From positions 1-64,000 of the forward strand of contig CAOLHI010000413.1 in NCBI GenBank assembly GCA_948474755.1: a stretch of 64,000 nt of DNA, given 5' to 3'. The notes under the pieces were generated by a model. It made no database searches. It was not told the DNA's origin and saw only the letters and a program-made list of their open reading frames with translations. Position numbers and translations under genes: made by a program. Source of the DNA: Ctenosaura bakeri. Taxonomy: Eukaryota; Chordata; Lepidosauria; Squamata; Iguanidae. Of this stretch, positions 12,431 through 22,912 are shown piece by piece. Numbering within the stretch: the stretch's first letter is position 1; every line of letters begins with the position of its first letter.

Positions 12431-13171
12431 TCATATGGGTGGGTCTTCCTTGAATCGACCTGTCAACCCCTCATCTCTTCTATATAATTCTTCTGTGTAT
12501 TGTTTCCATCATGTTTTTTATTTTTATTTCTACTTGGTCATGCAATGTGTTCCCCTGCTGGTCAAAGAGCACCCCCAATCCTGGCTTAACATTTCAAAGT
12601 GACTTCCAGAGGGACAGGCGGGTTAGTTATTGCAGCACACACAGGGAAGAGTCTTGTACTACCTTCAAGTCTAACAAGTTTTATTTGGCTTAACCTTCCA
12701 TGGATTATAGCATAGTTCATGAGCAGACCAGCAGAGGGAAAAGAAAGTCAAATAATGCTTCCTATAAGGTGCTAGAGGATTCTTTAATTTAAGGATGGTT
12801 TCTCATTCTTTCAATCTTTCCTCCTCACTACTAACCCCTATCAGTGTCAGGGCAATGGAATGGAAGGCCACCAGTGCTCTGAAACCAAAGTATGACAGCA
12901 GCTGGAACTAGTTCTTTCACTTTCATGCATGCCTCAGTAAATAAGTAAGTGTGGGGAGAATATGATACTTCTTCCCTATGAGCTGCCCCGTTAATGGGAC
13001 AATCAAAAGTGAAACCAACTTATTAATAAGTTGTCATGTTGGTTGAAAGGAAATTCCATGCAATCATGTTTAAAAATTTGGGAATCTTATATACTTTATG
13101 TGAAAGACAGATTTGGCAATACGGCTCAATTAGGTTTTGATGTTTAGAAGATATTCAGCTCTGAGTTTCAG

Positions 13172-13193
13172 ATACACACACACACACACACAA
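13172..13193 (+). repeat. (CA)n microsatellite
   Basis: About ten uninterrupted CA units inside TBC1D20 intron 1. Confidence 0.9.
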
Positions 13194-13219
13194 GGATTTT
13201 CCTTTTCTTCAAAGTAGGG

Positions 13220-13555
13220 ATCTATTCCGATCTTGTTTATGTAACCGATGTCAGAAAGTGTGCGAAGTTGAGGGGAGAGGGGATAAGTAGTAGGCCTTTA
13301 TATCAACTTTTCTCTCCCTTTTTAAATTTTCTTTTTTTCTTTAATCTTTTTTATGTCTTGATTTTTTTCCTCTTTATATCTTTGTAATTGAAGGATAGCC
13401 ATGATTCTTTTTCTTTGTAATTTTCTTCTTTCTAGTATATTCTCTTTTTTCGCCCTTGTTTGATGGTAGCAAAATTATGTATATGGTCATGTAAACTCTA
13501 CGTAAACTTTATGTTGAAATTCAATAAAATGTATATTAAAGATTTTAAAAAGTGA
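13220..13555 (+). repeat. Probable L1-type LINE 3' end
   Basis: T-rich and pyrimidine-rich sequence ends in 'gaaattcaataaaatgtata' and an A-rich tail. The layout resembles reptile L1 3' untranslated ends. A similar tail occurs near 4800-4862. No coding part is left. Confidence 0.4.
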
Positions 13556-14639
13556 AACCAACCACATATGTGGATAACTGCAGACTTCTCATCCTAGCAG
13601 AATAACAGAATTAGGCCATGGAAAACTTCTCAGCTGCCACTCAGCATATGAGTATGGCTAGGGATGTAAAATTTTTGGAAATTTTGAAGCCATTGAAATA
13701 ACATTTCCTCTTATTTTTTTAGGGGAAAGTATGAACACTTTCAGAAAAACTGACAAACATGATATAAGCAGCCTTTATAGATTGAAAATGACTGTTACTT
13801 TAAGGACATAAAATGTATAATGTGCAATTTGGCTTGGTATAAAAATTATAATGTTTGGTATGCTAAAAGTACAGTTAGCCAGACAATTATTATTAATAAT
13901 TCACACAATTATTACAAATAGAATTTAAGTTTTAATTTTTTTTGTTACAAATGGAGTCCCGAACTGTAATGAACCCCTGAATCATAAGGCATCTCTTTGG
14001 TTTTGCCAGTTTATTAGAAGCAGGCAAAAAACAAGCAAAAAACAAAAGAAACCATCAACATTAGTAAAACAAAGAATTTTTTTCTGTCCTTTAGTCCTCC
14101 ATAGCATTAAGCAGGTTAAAAATACTTGTTACCACAAATAATGAGAAAAGGAAACCAGACCCAGATATTAGCATGATCAGATATATATAATGTCTTACAC
14201 AAAAGTCTTCCTCTAACATGGTTTTTAAAAACAATTTTGGGAAAGTAAATACATAGGCAACTTCTTTTAAACATTTTAGTCATCATTTAAAATAAAATAT
14301 TCCACCATCCTCTTTCTCCAGTTTTCCCAATTACTTTGCAGAAAAAGTCTCAAAAAGAAATGGAGGGAACAGCCCTGGCTTTCCCCCAAATTTTTCTATT
14401 TTTATCCCCAAGGTTCTTGCAACTCTAGTTATGGACAGATGTCTGCACATGCAAGAACATCTTCTCTGCAGTGCTGGGATGGATGTGGAACGTTCCCTAC
14501 CAAGAGTTACCCTACTCCGCCATTTCACTGTTATATCTAAGGGAAAGGTTGTAAATGTGTCTCTTTCAGTGGGTTGCCAGTAGCACATGCAATCCTACTG
14601 CATTTAATTCTGGATTTTTTCCCTATGAATATCTTTAAA

Positions 14640-14805
14640 ATCTTTAAAGATATTCCCTATGAATATCTTTAAAAGATATTTTAAATATCTTTAAAATTTC
14701 CTATGAATATCTTTAAAATTTCCTATGAATATCTTTAAAATTTCCTTATTTGGATCTAACAATTATTATTATTAATAATAAATAATAATAAATAATAAAT
14801 TTTAT
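14640..14805 (+). repeat. AT-rich short tandem repeats
   Basis: Five or so copies of a unit around 'cctatgaatatctttaaaat' (about 14620-14745) are followed by an (ATT/AAT)n run at about 14760-14805. Confidence 0.8.
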
Positions 14806-14852
14806 TTGTTACCTGCCCGTGTATAATCACTTTGAAGGGCCTAAATGCCCTA

Positions 14853-15090
14853 AAGGTACTAGATTCTGTCTGATCTTAGAAGCTAAGCAGTGTCAGTCCC
14901 GGTTAGTACTTCGATGGGAGACCACCAATGAATACCAGGCACTGTAGGCTTTATTTCAGAGGAAGGAACTGGTAAAACCACCTCAGAGGATTCTTTGCCA
15001 AAGAAAACCTTATGAAATTCATGGGCTCACCGGAAGTTGACAGATGACTTGAAAGCACACACACGCATGCACGGACACACACACAATACG
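14853..15090 (+). repeat. 5S-rRNA-derived SINE
   Basis: The 5' part contains 'tctgatcttagaagctaagc', 'cccggttagtacttcgatgg' and 'gagacca', the internal promoter region of 5S rRNA, and ends near 'ggcactgtaggctt'. It is followed by an unrelated body ('gaaggaactggtaaaaccac') and a tail 'gacttgaaagcacacacacg' that is shared in type with the tRNA-derived SINEs of this window. That chimeric layout fits a 5S-headed SINE and not a 5S gene. Confidence 0.8.
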
Positions 15091-15435
15091 ACTATTAATT
15101 TTTCAGCTATCCATTGTTTTAACTACTTTATTCTAACTTGTGTTGTAAGTTGTCTTGATTCCCATGTTGGGGGAAAACTGGGATATAAATTAAATGAAAT
15201 TGATTTATGTTGTTTTAAAGGACTGATGTTTCAGCATGGTAGTTTATTTATGGTAACTTCTTTATTATTAGACCATACATTCATGCATCTTGCTTTAATT
15301 CATATCGTGAGCCAGTTTGAGGCCCATTTGGGAGAAAGTCAGCATATAAATGAAATTAAATTTTTAAAAAAGCAGAAAAGGCAAAGCAGAAAAGGAAAGA
15401 ATTTCTTTCGTCTCACAGACCCCTACTAAGTGGGT

Positions 15436-15990
15436 CACAGAATCATAGAAATGTAGAGTTGGAAGAGACCCCAGGGGCCATCCAGTCCAACCCCCTGCCA
15501 TGCAGGAACACCCTCAAAGCCTTTGACAGATGGCCATCCAGCCTCTGCTTAAAAACCTCCAAGGAAGGAGACTCCACTACACTCCGAAGCAGCAGATTCC
15601 ACTGCCGGACAGCCCTGACCGTCAGGAAGTTCTTCCTGAGGTTCAGGTGGAATCTCCTTTCCTACAGCTTGAATCCATTGCTCCTTGTCCTGGTCTCTGG
15701 GGCAGCAGAAAACAAGCCCTCTCCTTCCTCTACGTGGCATCCCTTCAAATATTTAAACATGGCTATCATGTCCCCTCTTAACCTTCTCTTCTGCAGACTA
15801 AACCTACCCAGCTCTCCAAGTCTATCCTCAGAGGGCTTCATGGCTTCCAGGCCTCTCACCATTTTGGTCGCCCTCCTCTGGACTTGCTCCAGCTTGTCAA
15901 TATCCTTCTTGAATTGGGGTGCCCAGAACTGGACACAGGATTCAAGATGGGGTCTAACCAAAGCAGAGTAGAGGGGTCTCTCACTCCAGT
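15436..15990 (-). mobile_element. CR1 retroposon copy
   Basis: The left end is the CR1 3' terminus ('gaatcatagaaatg'), then in reverse come the blocks encoding the end of the reverse transcriptase [43 protein letters not shown] and [12 protein letters not shown]. It is 5' truncated, as usual for CR1. The antisense strand also gives long open frames that are not real genes. Confidence 0.9.
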
Positions 15991-16057
15991 CCTTGGAAAC
16001 CTTGAGCCTCACTCCTCCTACCCCACCGCAAACCAGGAATGTTGTGACTTTTCATGG

Positions 16058-16233
16058 TACGGTGGCTTGAGTGTTAGACTAGGACCCCAGAGACCAGGGT
16101 TCGATTCCCTGCTTGGCCACGGAAACCCACTGGGCGACCTTGGACGCGTCACACACTCTCGTCCCCAGAAAACCCAGTGGTAGGTTTGGCTTAGGGGCAC
16201 CCTAAGATTTGAAGGCACACAAGAACAACAAAG
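16058..16233 (+). repeat. tRNA-derived SINE with ACA tail
   Basis: The head 'ggtggcttgagtgttagact' resembles a tRNA box A region and 'gggttcgattccctgc' is a box B. The body has 'ccactgggcgaccttgg', and the tail 'gaaggcacacaagaacaaca' ends in ACA repeats. The same family occurs at least eight more times in the window, in both orientations. Confidence 0.85.
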
Positions 16234-16530
16234 CGACGACAGTCCGTGGCAGCAAGAAGGATGATTCTTGCACCGCTGCAGGAGTCACATGGGGTCGCAT
16301 GGCTCTCCCGAGGTTATTGGGGCTCCAACTCCCGGCATCATCACTCCTAGCAGCCTGCTGGGAGTTGCAGTCCAACATCCTCTGGAGAGCCCGGCGGTGC
16401 CAAGCCTTTCCCTTAAAGGCCTTTTACTTGGTATAAGCTTTGGTGGGACTTCCACGATGCACAGGGCGGCGGCCACGGTTGCTCGCGCCAAATAAAACTT
16501 CCGAAAAGTCTTCTTCAAGAGGCACACCAG

Positions 16531-16724
16531 GGCCATTTCCGCACTAAGCTGTTATAGCGCTATTATTCCACTTTCAGCATCCTGTGGAATCCTGGGGTTT
16601 GCAGTTTAGGGAGGGGCCTTTGAGGATGGCCTTCGAGGCCCCTCCCTAAACTGCGAACCCCAGGATTCCATAGGATGCTGAAAGTGGAATAATAGCGCTA
16701 TAACAGCCCAGTGCGGAAACGGTC
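16531..16724. mobile_element. Palindromic MITE copy with CAG target duplication
   Basis: Runs from 'ggccatttccgcactaagct' to 'agcccagtgcggaaacggtc', with inner arms meeting at 'gggaggggcctttgagg' and 'cgaggcccctccct', a near-perfect long hairpin. It is flanked on both sides by CAG, a probable 3-bp target site duplication. Confidence 0.88.
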
Positions 16725-16789
16725 CAGGGTCTTCGTTGCTTCTTCTAGCATCAGCACCCCCTCACAGGGCCCCAAAGCGCCTCATAGCA

Positions 16790-17480
16790 AGCAGAAATCA
16801 GGGAGGGGCGGTGAAGGAGGCTCTGCCTGTTGAACTTCTGCCTGTCCCCCGCCAAGAGGCCCCACCGGGCTTTTTGGCACTTCTGGGAAACGGGTGAGGG
16901 GGAGACGGGGTCACGTCACTCATCGCCCGCCCATTCCGGGGACAACCTCCTCCGATTGGCCTTTGAGCAAAACAAGCAGCGTGGGGGGCGGGCACATCTC
17001 CACTCGGCCCCGCCCCTTTCCCTCTCGCCCCGCCCCTCGGGTCCGAGTCGCCTCAGCCAAGGCCTCGCCTCCCCCTCAGAGCCCCCAACCGCCGCCGACT
17101 CAACCCCGAGGCTGAGGGGCCGGCACGTACCTCGCCTCCCGTTGTCATTCGGTGTGGACGACGAGGGCGTCGGCCTCCGCAAGGCCATGGTCTCCGGGCG
17201 CCGCCGAGGACCATCCCGGCCGGGCCGCTCTCTCCTTCTTTCTCCGACTTCGGGCCTTTTCCCCGGACTCGCAGTCTTCCTCCCCTCGCTTGGCTCCGCC
17301 CCCTTGCCCTCCCCGGCTCGCGCCTCCCAGACACGTCAGCGCAACCGCCACCAACCGCCCTCCGTCGCGCGCCCGGAGAGGAGTAAACAGCTGCGCGCGC
17401 GCGGCCGCCAAAGCGCATGCGCCTCCTCCCGAGCCATTATCAAGCCTAGCTCGCTCGCGCTCTCTCTCAATAGAGGGCGG
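16790..17480 (-). promoter_or_regulatory. CpG-rich promoter region of TBC1D20
   Basis: The region is very GC- and CpG-rich compared with flanking DNA and surrounds coding exon 1. A palindromic GCGCATGCGC at 17413-17422 matches the NRF1 binding motif, and 'gagccattat' just beyond it includes a GCCAT core of the YY1 type. No TATA box is apparent. The transcription start itself cannot be fixed from sequence. Confidence 0.7.
17131..17188 (-). CDS. TBC1D20: TBC1D20 coding exon 1 (start codon)
   Basis: Encodes the N-terminus MALRRPTPSSSTPNDNGRR and one base of the next codon; donor GCGAG|GTACGT. The MALR start matches mammalian TBC1D20, and joining to exon 2 keeps the frame. TBC1D20 is a Rab GAP that inactivates Rab1 and Rab2 at the ER-Golgi interface and acts in autophagosome and lens/testis biology in mammals. 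The human protein has 403 residues; the five exons here give about 204, covering the N-terminus and roughly half of the TBC domain. The N-terminal tail is about four residues shorter than human and poorly conserved, as expected for an unstructured region. Confidence 0.93.
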
Positions 17481-17628
17481 GGCTGGCCAGGGTCACCGTA
17501 GAGATTAGGGGTAGCGAAAAAGCAAGAGTGACCATGGAGATTGAACTTCCGGGCGACGGGAGAGGAAGGAAAAGACAGAGTTAGAAAATTAGAGCGATAC
17601 ACCTGCTTTGATGACTCTGATCATTTCC

Positions 17629-17821
17629 ACACGACACTGTTATAGTGCTATTATTCCACTTTTAGCATCCTATGGAATCCTGGGATTTGCAGTTTAGGGA
17701 GAGGCCTTGAGAATTCTCAGCCAGAGAGCTCTTTGGCCTCAGGAAACTACAAACCCCAGAATTCCACAGGAGGTTGAAAGTGGAATAATAGCAGGAACAA
17801 CAGTGTAGGGCAGAAATGGCC
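17629..17821. mobile_element. Palindromic MITE copy with TCT target duplication
   Basis: Termini 'gatcatttccacacgacact' and 'cagtgtagggcagaaatggc' pair as inverted repeats, with inner arms 'ggaatcctgggatttgcag' and 'ctacaaaccccagaattcc'. TCT flanks both ends. It lies about 150 bp upstream of the TBC1D20 promoter CpG island. Confidence 0.85.
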
Positions 17822-18033
17822 TCTAACAACAATTTTAAAATAAAGCCAGTCATGTGAGGTGCAGACAAAGCAAGCGTCCCCCAGACAATGAACTCGTCCC
17901 CACCTTCTCCCTCCTCCATTTTAATACCCTTATAATGTGGAGAAAACAAGTGTATATATAACTTACTTTTAATTATATTAGTAAGTTAATTATATGTTAA
18001 CTTTATGAGGTGAACTTTCCTCTGCAGCTATAT

Positions 18034-18824
18034 CAGGGGTTCCCCAACCTGTGGGTCGCGACCCCTTTGGGGGTCGAATGACCCTTTCACAGGGGTCGCC
18101 TAAGACCATCAGAAAATACGTATTTCCAATGGTCTTAGACTCCATTCCCTCCTTGGTGGTGGTGCGCCAGCGCGAGCCACGTGCTCATGTTCTCCTGCCC
18201 CCTTTGGCGGGAGCGCGTGCGGCCACAGTGTCACCACAGCAGGAGTGGTGGTGCGCAAGCACGAGGCATGCACTCGCGTCCTCCTTCCCCCTGTTCAGAA
18301 GGGACTGAAATCGCTCCCCTTCTCCGCTACCGGGAGAACCTCCCGTCTGATGGGCCAGCTTGGGGGGGTGGCGGCAGCACGGGGGGCAGGCCCCCTCCTC
18401 ACCACTACCCCTGCCCCACTCGCCACAGAGGGGGACGCTGCGGAAGGGCCGGGGGGCCTCAAGGTGGCGCTTTTCCGGGGCGGCAAGCTGCTCCCAGCGC
18501 GCAAGACAAAGGCACTGGGATTCCTCCCCCCCCGGCCAGGGTCGACACTCTGGAAACTTTTCCCACACTGCCCCCCCAGCGGAAACGAGAGTGAAGCAGA
18601 AGCAGAGCCCGGGGGGGGGGTTCTCGGAGTTTTCTCCCGGGGGGGACGCGCAGCTAGCTCCTCTTTCCCTCCCTGCCCCCCCCCCGTTCCTGGCCAGTGA
18701 GGCGGCCTTTGCCGGTGGGGGGAGGCATTGTAAATAATAAATAAATAATTTTACGGTTGGGGGTCACCACAACATGAGGAACTGTATTAAAGGGTCTTGG
18801 CATTAGGAAGGTTGAGATCCACTG
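18034..18824. mobile_element. SPIN-like non-autonomous hAT element, copy 1
   Basis: The left end 'caggggttccccaacctgtg' and the right end 'aaggttgagatccactg' are hAT-type inverted termini. The subterminal blocks 'gggtcgcctaagaccatc' and 'ggttgggggtcaccacaaca' match the SPIN hAT elements known from lizards and several mammals. AGCTATAT flanks both sides (18026-18033 and 18825-18832), a perfect 8-bp target duplication. The interior (about 18140-18730) is an unusually GC-rich segment also found in the other two copies. There is no transposase frame. Confidence 0.88.
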
Positions 18825-18904
18825 AGCTATATTAACTTTTCCTAGCCACTTCGAGTCCCAAGATTGGGGGAAGAAAGAATACAAATAAATTATTCCTATT
18901 TTTA

Positions 18905-19060
18905 TTGCCATTATTACCCTTATTGTCTTTATTTATACTTCACCTGAGGCTTAAGGAGCCTTACAAATTTAAATAAACACAATACAGTTTAAAACACACC
19001 AAATATCAACATTAAAATAGAATTAAGCTATGAATGATCGTAAAAGCAATTTAAAACCTA
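18905..19060. repeat. Dispersed LINE-type 3' fragment
   Basis: 'gccttacaaatttaaataaa' and the following A-rich text match blocks at 39450-39560 and 47935-48000, showing a dispersed family. The family is not identified. Confidence 0.4.
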
Positions 19061-19236
19061 TAATTAAAAATGGTGGGGAAAGCAGCTTTTTTTAAAAAAA
19101 GAACGGCTTGCAGATTGTTGAATGGAGTTAATGGAGTGGGAACTACTTTTGCACTTTTAACACTCCTTGTAGCAGTTGAAGTGAGCTGGGAGGACAAAGG
19201 GGAAAATAGGAAGAGGAGAAATAAATGGGGGGGGGG

Positions 19237-19385
19237 CTTTTCCACTCAACACTTATAGTGCTATTATTCCACTTTCAACATCCGGTGGACTTCTGGGGTT
19301 TGTAGTTTGCTGAGGCCAAAGAGCTCAGTGACTGAGAATTCTAAAGGCCCTTCCCTAAACTGCAAACCCCAGGATTCCATAGGAG
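19237..19385. mobile_element. Truncated palindromic MITE abutting a CR1
   Basis: The left arm ('ttccactcaacacttatagt') and most of the right arm ('ctaaactgcaaaccccagg', 'attccataggagg') are present. The sequence then passes directly into CR1 at 19386, so the last part of the right arm is missing. Confidence 0.75.
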
Positions 19386-19755
19386 GTCCAGTTCTGGGCA
19401 CCTCATTTCAAGAAGGATATGGACAAGCCAGAGCGTGTCCAGAGGGGGGCGACCAAAATGGTGAAGGGTCTGGAAGCCATGAAGCCCTATGAGGAGTGGC
19501 TGAGGGAGCTGGGAATGTTTAATCTGAAGAAGAGAAGATTGAGAGGGGACATGATAGCCATGTTTAAATATTTGAAGGGATGCCATGTTGAGGATGGAGC
19601 GGGCTTGTTCTCTGCCGCTCCAGAGACTAGGACAAGGAGCAATGGATTCAAGTTGCAGGAAAAGAGATTCCACTTAAACACCAGGAAGAACTTCCTGAGG
19701 GTCAGAGCTGTCCGGCAGTGGAATATGCTGTTGCCTCCATGGAGTGTGGTGGAGT
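19386..19755 (+). mobile_element. CR1 copy, 5' part, interrupted by an LTR
   Basis: Encodes in one frame the CR1 reverse transcriptase C-terminal region ([60 protein letters not shown]). It breaks off at 'gtggtggagt', and the expected continuation resumes after the LTR at 20747. Confidence 0.9.
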
Positions 19756-20746
19756 TGTTACCACGGTTATGATATGTCTGGTGAGAGCACTAGATATCTC
19801 TTGATAGCAAGCCTATTTGGCCTTTATTTGACCTTTCTCTGCCACCCTGCTCCACGTGTTTGCAAGGGCCACCAGACAAGCACGTAATAGGCACGGCCGC
19901 TAATGGCTGTACATTCCAAACCCCATTTAGGTAGGCAACTTGATGCCTCTTTGATGCTTAAGGGACCGCTCCTTCTTGCAAACTGCCTTGCTCAGCGCGA
20001 CTGTACACAAAGACGCCTGGCCAAGTGCCGAGCCATTCCTTTATGTTGGGCCATTTGCATACTGGCCATACTACTGTCATCCAGCGCTAAGCTCATCATG
20101 CAAAACCTGACCTTTTCCAACGCCTTTGTCCCGCTCCAAATTTCCTTTGTTCTCACTGAGCGTGGCATGGCCTATAGGTAAAATCCACCCTACAAAAAGT
20201 CCCCAATTCCAAGCCTTCCTCAGATAGCCTTGGACTTCCATCTAGCCTTGCTGCCGCTCTGTCCAGTGACGCTTTCCCCTCAGTTCCCAATAACTGAGTC
20301 TACCTCCCTTCTTGGAACGCTCGGCCACTGTACCGCTTGGAACACTCCGGACTGCTGTCCTGCCTTGCTGTCGGTTTGTCCAGCGAGTCGCCCCCTCAGC
20401 AAACCGCGTTGAGCTTTCTTCCCTGCAACCTCCACTTCTCTGCAGGACTATGTGAACAGTTGTTGTATTACCCACTCCCCCGAAACTCTCTATTTCTATT
20501 TCTCAGTTAGTTAGTGTATGTCGTGTCTTTCGTGTTGTTTGTCCTCAATAAAATATTATTTGTTGCTGTAGAACTTGTCTAACCGCTCTCTGACCTGATG
20601 CTGTATACATAGGGTTAAAGATCCCAGCTGAAGTTATCCTGCTTCTCGTTAGCTTAAGAGAGTGCTCGAGTCTAATTTCCCCCATCTTGTGTTTTTATTT
20701 GGTAATTTGGGCGCCCCTCCTGGGACCCCCAACATACAGGGTAACA
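19756..20746 (+). mobile_element. Solo LTR (endogenous retrovirus remnant) nested in CR1
   Basis: A 991-bp segment begins TGTTACC and ends GGTAACA, the TG...CA form of retroviral LTRs with inverted terminal bases. GAGT flanks both ends (19752-19755, 20747-20750); a 4-bp duplication fits class I (gammaretrovirus-like) elements. Within it, AATAAA lies at 20547-20552 and a weak TATA-like TACAAAA at 20191-20197. No internal viral genes are present, so this is a recombined solo LTR. A second member lies at 62880-63779. Confidence 0.88.
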
Positions 20747-21000
20747 GAGTTTCCTTCTTTGGAGGTTTTTAAGCAGAGGCTGGATGGCCATCTGTTGGGA
20801 ATGCTTTGATGGGTGTTCCTGGATAGCAGGGGGTTGGACTCGATGGCCGTTGTGATCTCATAGAATCCTAGAGTTGGAAGAGACCCCCAGGGGCCATCAA
20901 GTCCAACCCTCTGCTATGCAGGAACCCTCATCAAAGCACTCCCTTTGACAGATGGCCATCCAGCCTCTTCCAACTCTATCTTTCTATGATTCTATGATAT
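20747..21000. mobile_element. CR1 3' end plus inverted CR1 tail
   Basis: About 20747-20860 continues the interrupted CR1 ('ggaggtttttaagcagaggc'). It then runs into an inverted CR1 3' segment (about 20860-20965) and finally a direct CR1 tail ending 'ctatgattctatgat'. The result is a potential foldback of CR1 ends. Confidence 0.75.
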
Positions 21001-21285
21001 AGTTGAAGTTAGCTTTTAACAATCTATACATATTTTCCAGGAATGCCTTATTTGATCTAGTACAGCTATTCTAATACATGTACTGATGTATACATACGAC
21101 AGGAGATACACATCCTGACCGTTAAGGGAAATATGAGATTTTTATACATCATAATCATATGTCATCATAGTGTCATCAAAGTGATGCCCCCTATGTTTAC
21201 TGTACATATATGTATTTCCTTCTCTCTGGCTGTAAGAAGCTAATTCGTGTGCACTTTATTTTAATAAGCTATTATTTTATTGGGC

Positions 21286-21510
21286 TGGACCCAGACATAG
21301 TTTTCTTTCCTGTTACACATTCATAGCATTTTAATCCCACTTTAACTGCCACAGCTGCATCCTCTAGAATCCTTGGATTTATAGCTTGGTGAAATGTTAG
21401 AGTTCTCTGGCAGAAAATGTTAAGTACCTCACAAAACTACAGATCCCAAGATTCTATAGTATGCAGCCACCATAGTTAAAATAAAATCAAAATGTGTAGA
21501 GTGAAAAAGT
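21286..21510. mobile_element. Diverged palindromic MITE relative
   Basis: Order of blocks 'attttaatcccactttaact', 'agaatccttggatttatag', 'aaaactacagatcccaagat' matches the MITE family but with heavy divergence, like the copy at 5125-5345. Confidence 0.5.
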
Positions 21511-21571
21511 TGTTAATCTTACTTAGAGAAGACCCACAGAAATCAGTAGCTCTTAATGAATCATTATTTGG

Positions 21572-22028
21572 AAGTGCAGAGGAGGGCGACCAAAATGGTG
21601 AGGGGCCTGGAAGCCATGGAGCCCTATGAGGATAGACTTAGAGAGCTGGGTATGTTTAGTCTGCAGAAGAGAAGGTTGAGAGGGGACATGACAGTCATGT
21701 TTAAATATTTGAAGGGATGCCACGTAGAGGAGGGAGAGGGCTTGTTTTCTGCTGCTCCAGAGACCAGGACAAGGAGCAATGGATTCAAGCTGCAGGAAAG
21801 GAGATTCCACCTGAACCTCAGGAAGAACTTCCTGACAGTCAGGGCTGTCCAGCAGTGGAATCTGCTGCCTCGGAGTTTAGTGGAGTCTCCTTCCTTGGTG
21901 GTTTTTAAGCAGAGGCTTGATGGCCATCTGTCGGGAGTGCTTTGAGGGTGTTCCTGCATGGCAGGGGGTTGGACTGGATGACCTGTGTGGTCTCTTCCAA
22001 CTCTGAATTTCTATGATTCTATGATTAC
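21572..22028 (+). mobile_element. CR1 retroposon copy
   Basis: One uninterrupted frame (about 21556-21945) gives [20 protein letters not shown], then [20 protein letters not shown] and AVQQWNLLPRSLVESPSLVV, the C-terminal part of CR1 reverse transcriptase. The element ends in 'tttctatgattctatgatt', the CR1 3' signature. Confidence 0.92.
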
Positions 22029-22173
22029 TTAAGTTAGTTGATTTCACCAGGTCTGCTCTAAGCATTACATAAATCTGGATACAACCCAGTATTTTATAAG
22101 TGTGTTTTCTTCTAGGAAGGGATTCTGTTGCCTCCTTCCTCCAGTCTCCCTCTCTGGAAGTTGAAGAAACTGA

Positions 22174-22375
22174 GGCCATTTCCGCACTAGATTGTTCTAG
22201 TGCTATTATTCCACTGTCAGCATCGTATGGAATCCTGGGGTTTGCAGTTTAGGGAGGGGCCTTTAGAATTCTCAGCCAGAGAGCTCTTTAGCCACAGGAA
22301 ACTACAAACCTCAGAATTCCACAGGATGCTGAAACTGGAGTAATAGCACTGTAACAAGGTAGAGCGGAAATGGCC
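22174..22375. mobile_element. Palindromic MITE copy with TGA target duplication
   Basis: Begins 'ggccatttccgcactagatt' and ends 'agagcggaaatggcc', with paired inner arms. TGA flanks both ends. Confidence 0.88.
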
Positions 22376-22478
22376 TGAGACTTCAGAAGTCCAGAGTCAC
22401 TGGAAAAAGACAATAATGCTTGGGAAGGTAGAAGGCAGCAGGAAAAGAGGAAGACTGCAATGCAAACGGGTAGACTCT

Positions 22479-22669
22479 GGCCATTTCCGGACTACAATGT
22501 TTATAGTGCTATTATTTCACTTCCAACTTCCTATGGAATCCTGGGATTTGTAGTTTAGGGAGAATTCTCAGCCAGAGAGCTGTTGGGTGCCAGTCAACTA
22601 CAAACCCCAGAATTCCACAGAAGGTTGAAAGTCTAATAATAGCACTATAACAGTGTAGTGCAGAAACCC
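22479..22669. mobile_element. Palindromic MITE copy with TCT target duplication
   Basis: Begins 'ggccatttccggactacaat' and ends 'cagtgtagtgcagaaaccc', with TCT on both sides. The inner arms carry 'gaatcctgggatttgtagtt' and 'caactacaaaccccagaatt'. Confidence 0.87.
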
Positions 22670-22730
22670 TCTCAGTCGAGGAAGACACAGCCCTGTATCT
22701 GCAAGAGCTGAGTAGGTGGTTGATGACAGG

Positions 22731-22912
22731 GGCCGTTTCCACACCGGACTGCTATAGCGCGATGATTCCACTTTTCAACATCCTCTGGAATCCTGGGGTT
22801 TGCAGTTTAGGGAGGGGACTTTGAGGCCCCTCCCTAAACTGCAAACCTCAGGATTCCATAGGATGTTGAAAGTGGAATCATCGCGCTATAACTCTCTTGT
22901 GCGGAAACTGCC
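22731..22912. mobile_element. Palindromic MITE copy next to NSFL1C CpG island
   Basis: Begins 'ggccgtttccacaccggact', ends 'cttgtgcggaaactgcc'. The two arms meet at 'gggaggggactttgaggc' and 'cccctccctaaactg', giving a hairpin of about 85-bp arms. It directly abuts the CpG-rich NSFL1C promoter. Confidence 0.87.

Larger units (their letters stand above)
9537..17130. other. TBC1D20 intron 1
   Basis: A 7.6 kb first intron without recognisable exons. It contains a MITE (9768-9897), a BovB fragment (about 11690-12430), an L1-like 3' end (about 13220-13555), AT-rich simple repeats (about 14640-14805), a 5S-derived SINE (about 14853-15090), a CR1 (15436-15990), a tRNA-type SINE (16058-16233), a MITE (16531-16724), and the 3' part of the promoter CpG island. 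Confidence 0.6.

Noticed and set aside
14860..14960. A 5S rRNA gene
   Set aside because: The 5S similarity is partial, diverged, and fused to SINE body and tail; there is no terminator T-run at the proper place.
15459..15971. 170-codon plus-strand frame
   Set aside because: It is the antisense of a CR1 element; similar antisense frames recur at other CR1 copies.
16058..16140. A tRNA gene
   Set aside because: Box A and B-like sequences are present but the cloverleaf is not, and the segment is the head of a repeated SINE.
16830..17508. Plus-strand frames of 223 and 118 codons opposite TBC1D20 exon 1
   Set aside because: CpG-island composition effect; low-complexity Arg/Pro/Ser content and no recognisable homology.
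18181..18737. Several 69-151-codon frames at 18.2-18.7 kb
   Set aside because: They lie inside the GC-rich interior of a SPIN-like element and are not conserved as protein between the copies.
19756..20746. A protein-coding retroviral remnant
   Set aside because: Only LTR features are seen; the short frames inside show no gag, pol or env similarity.
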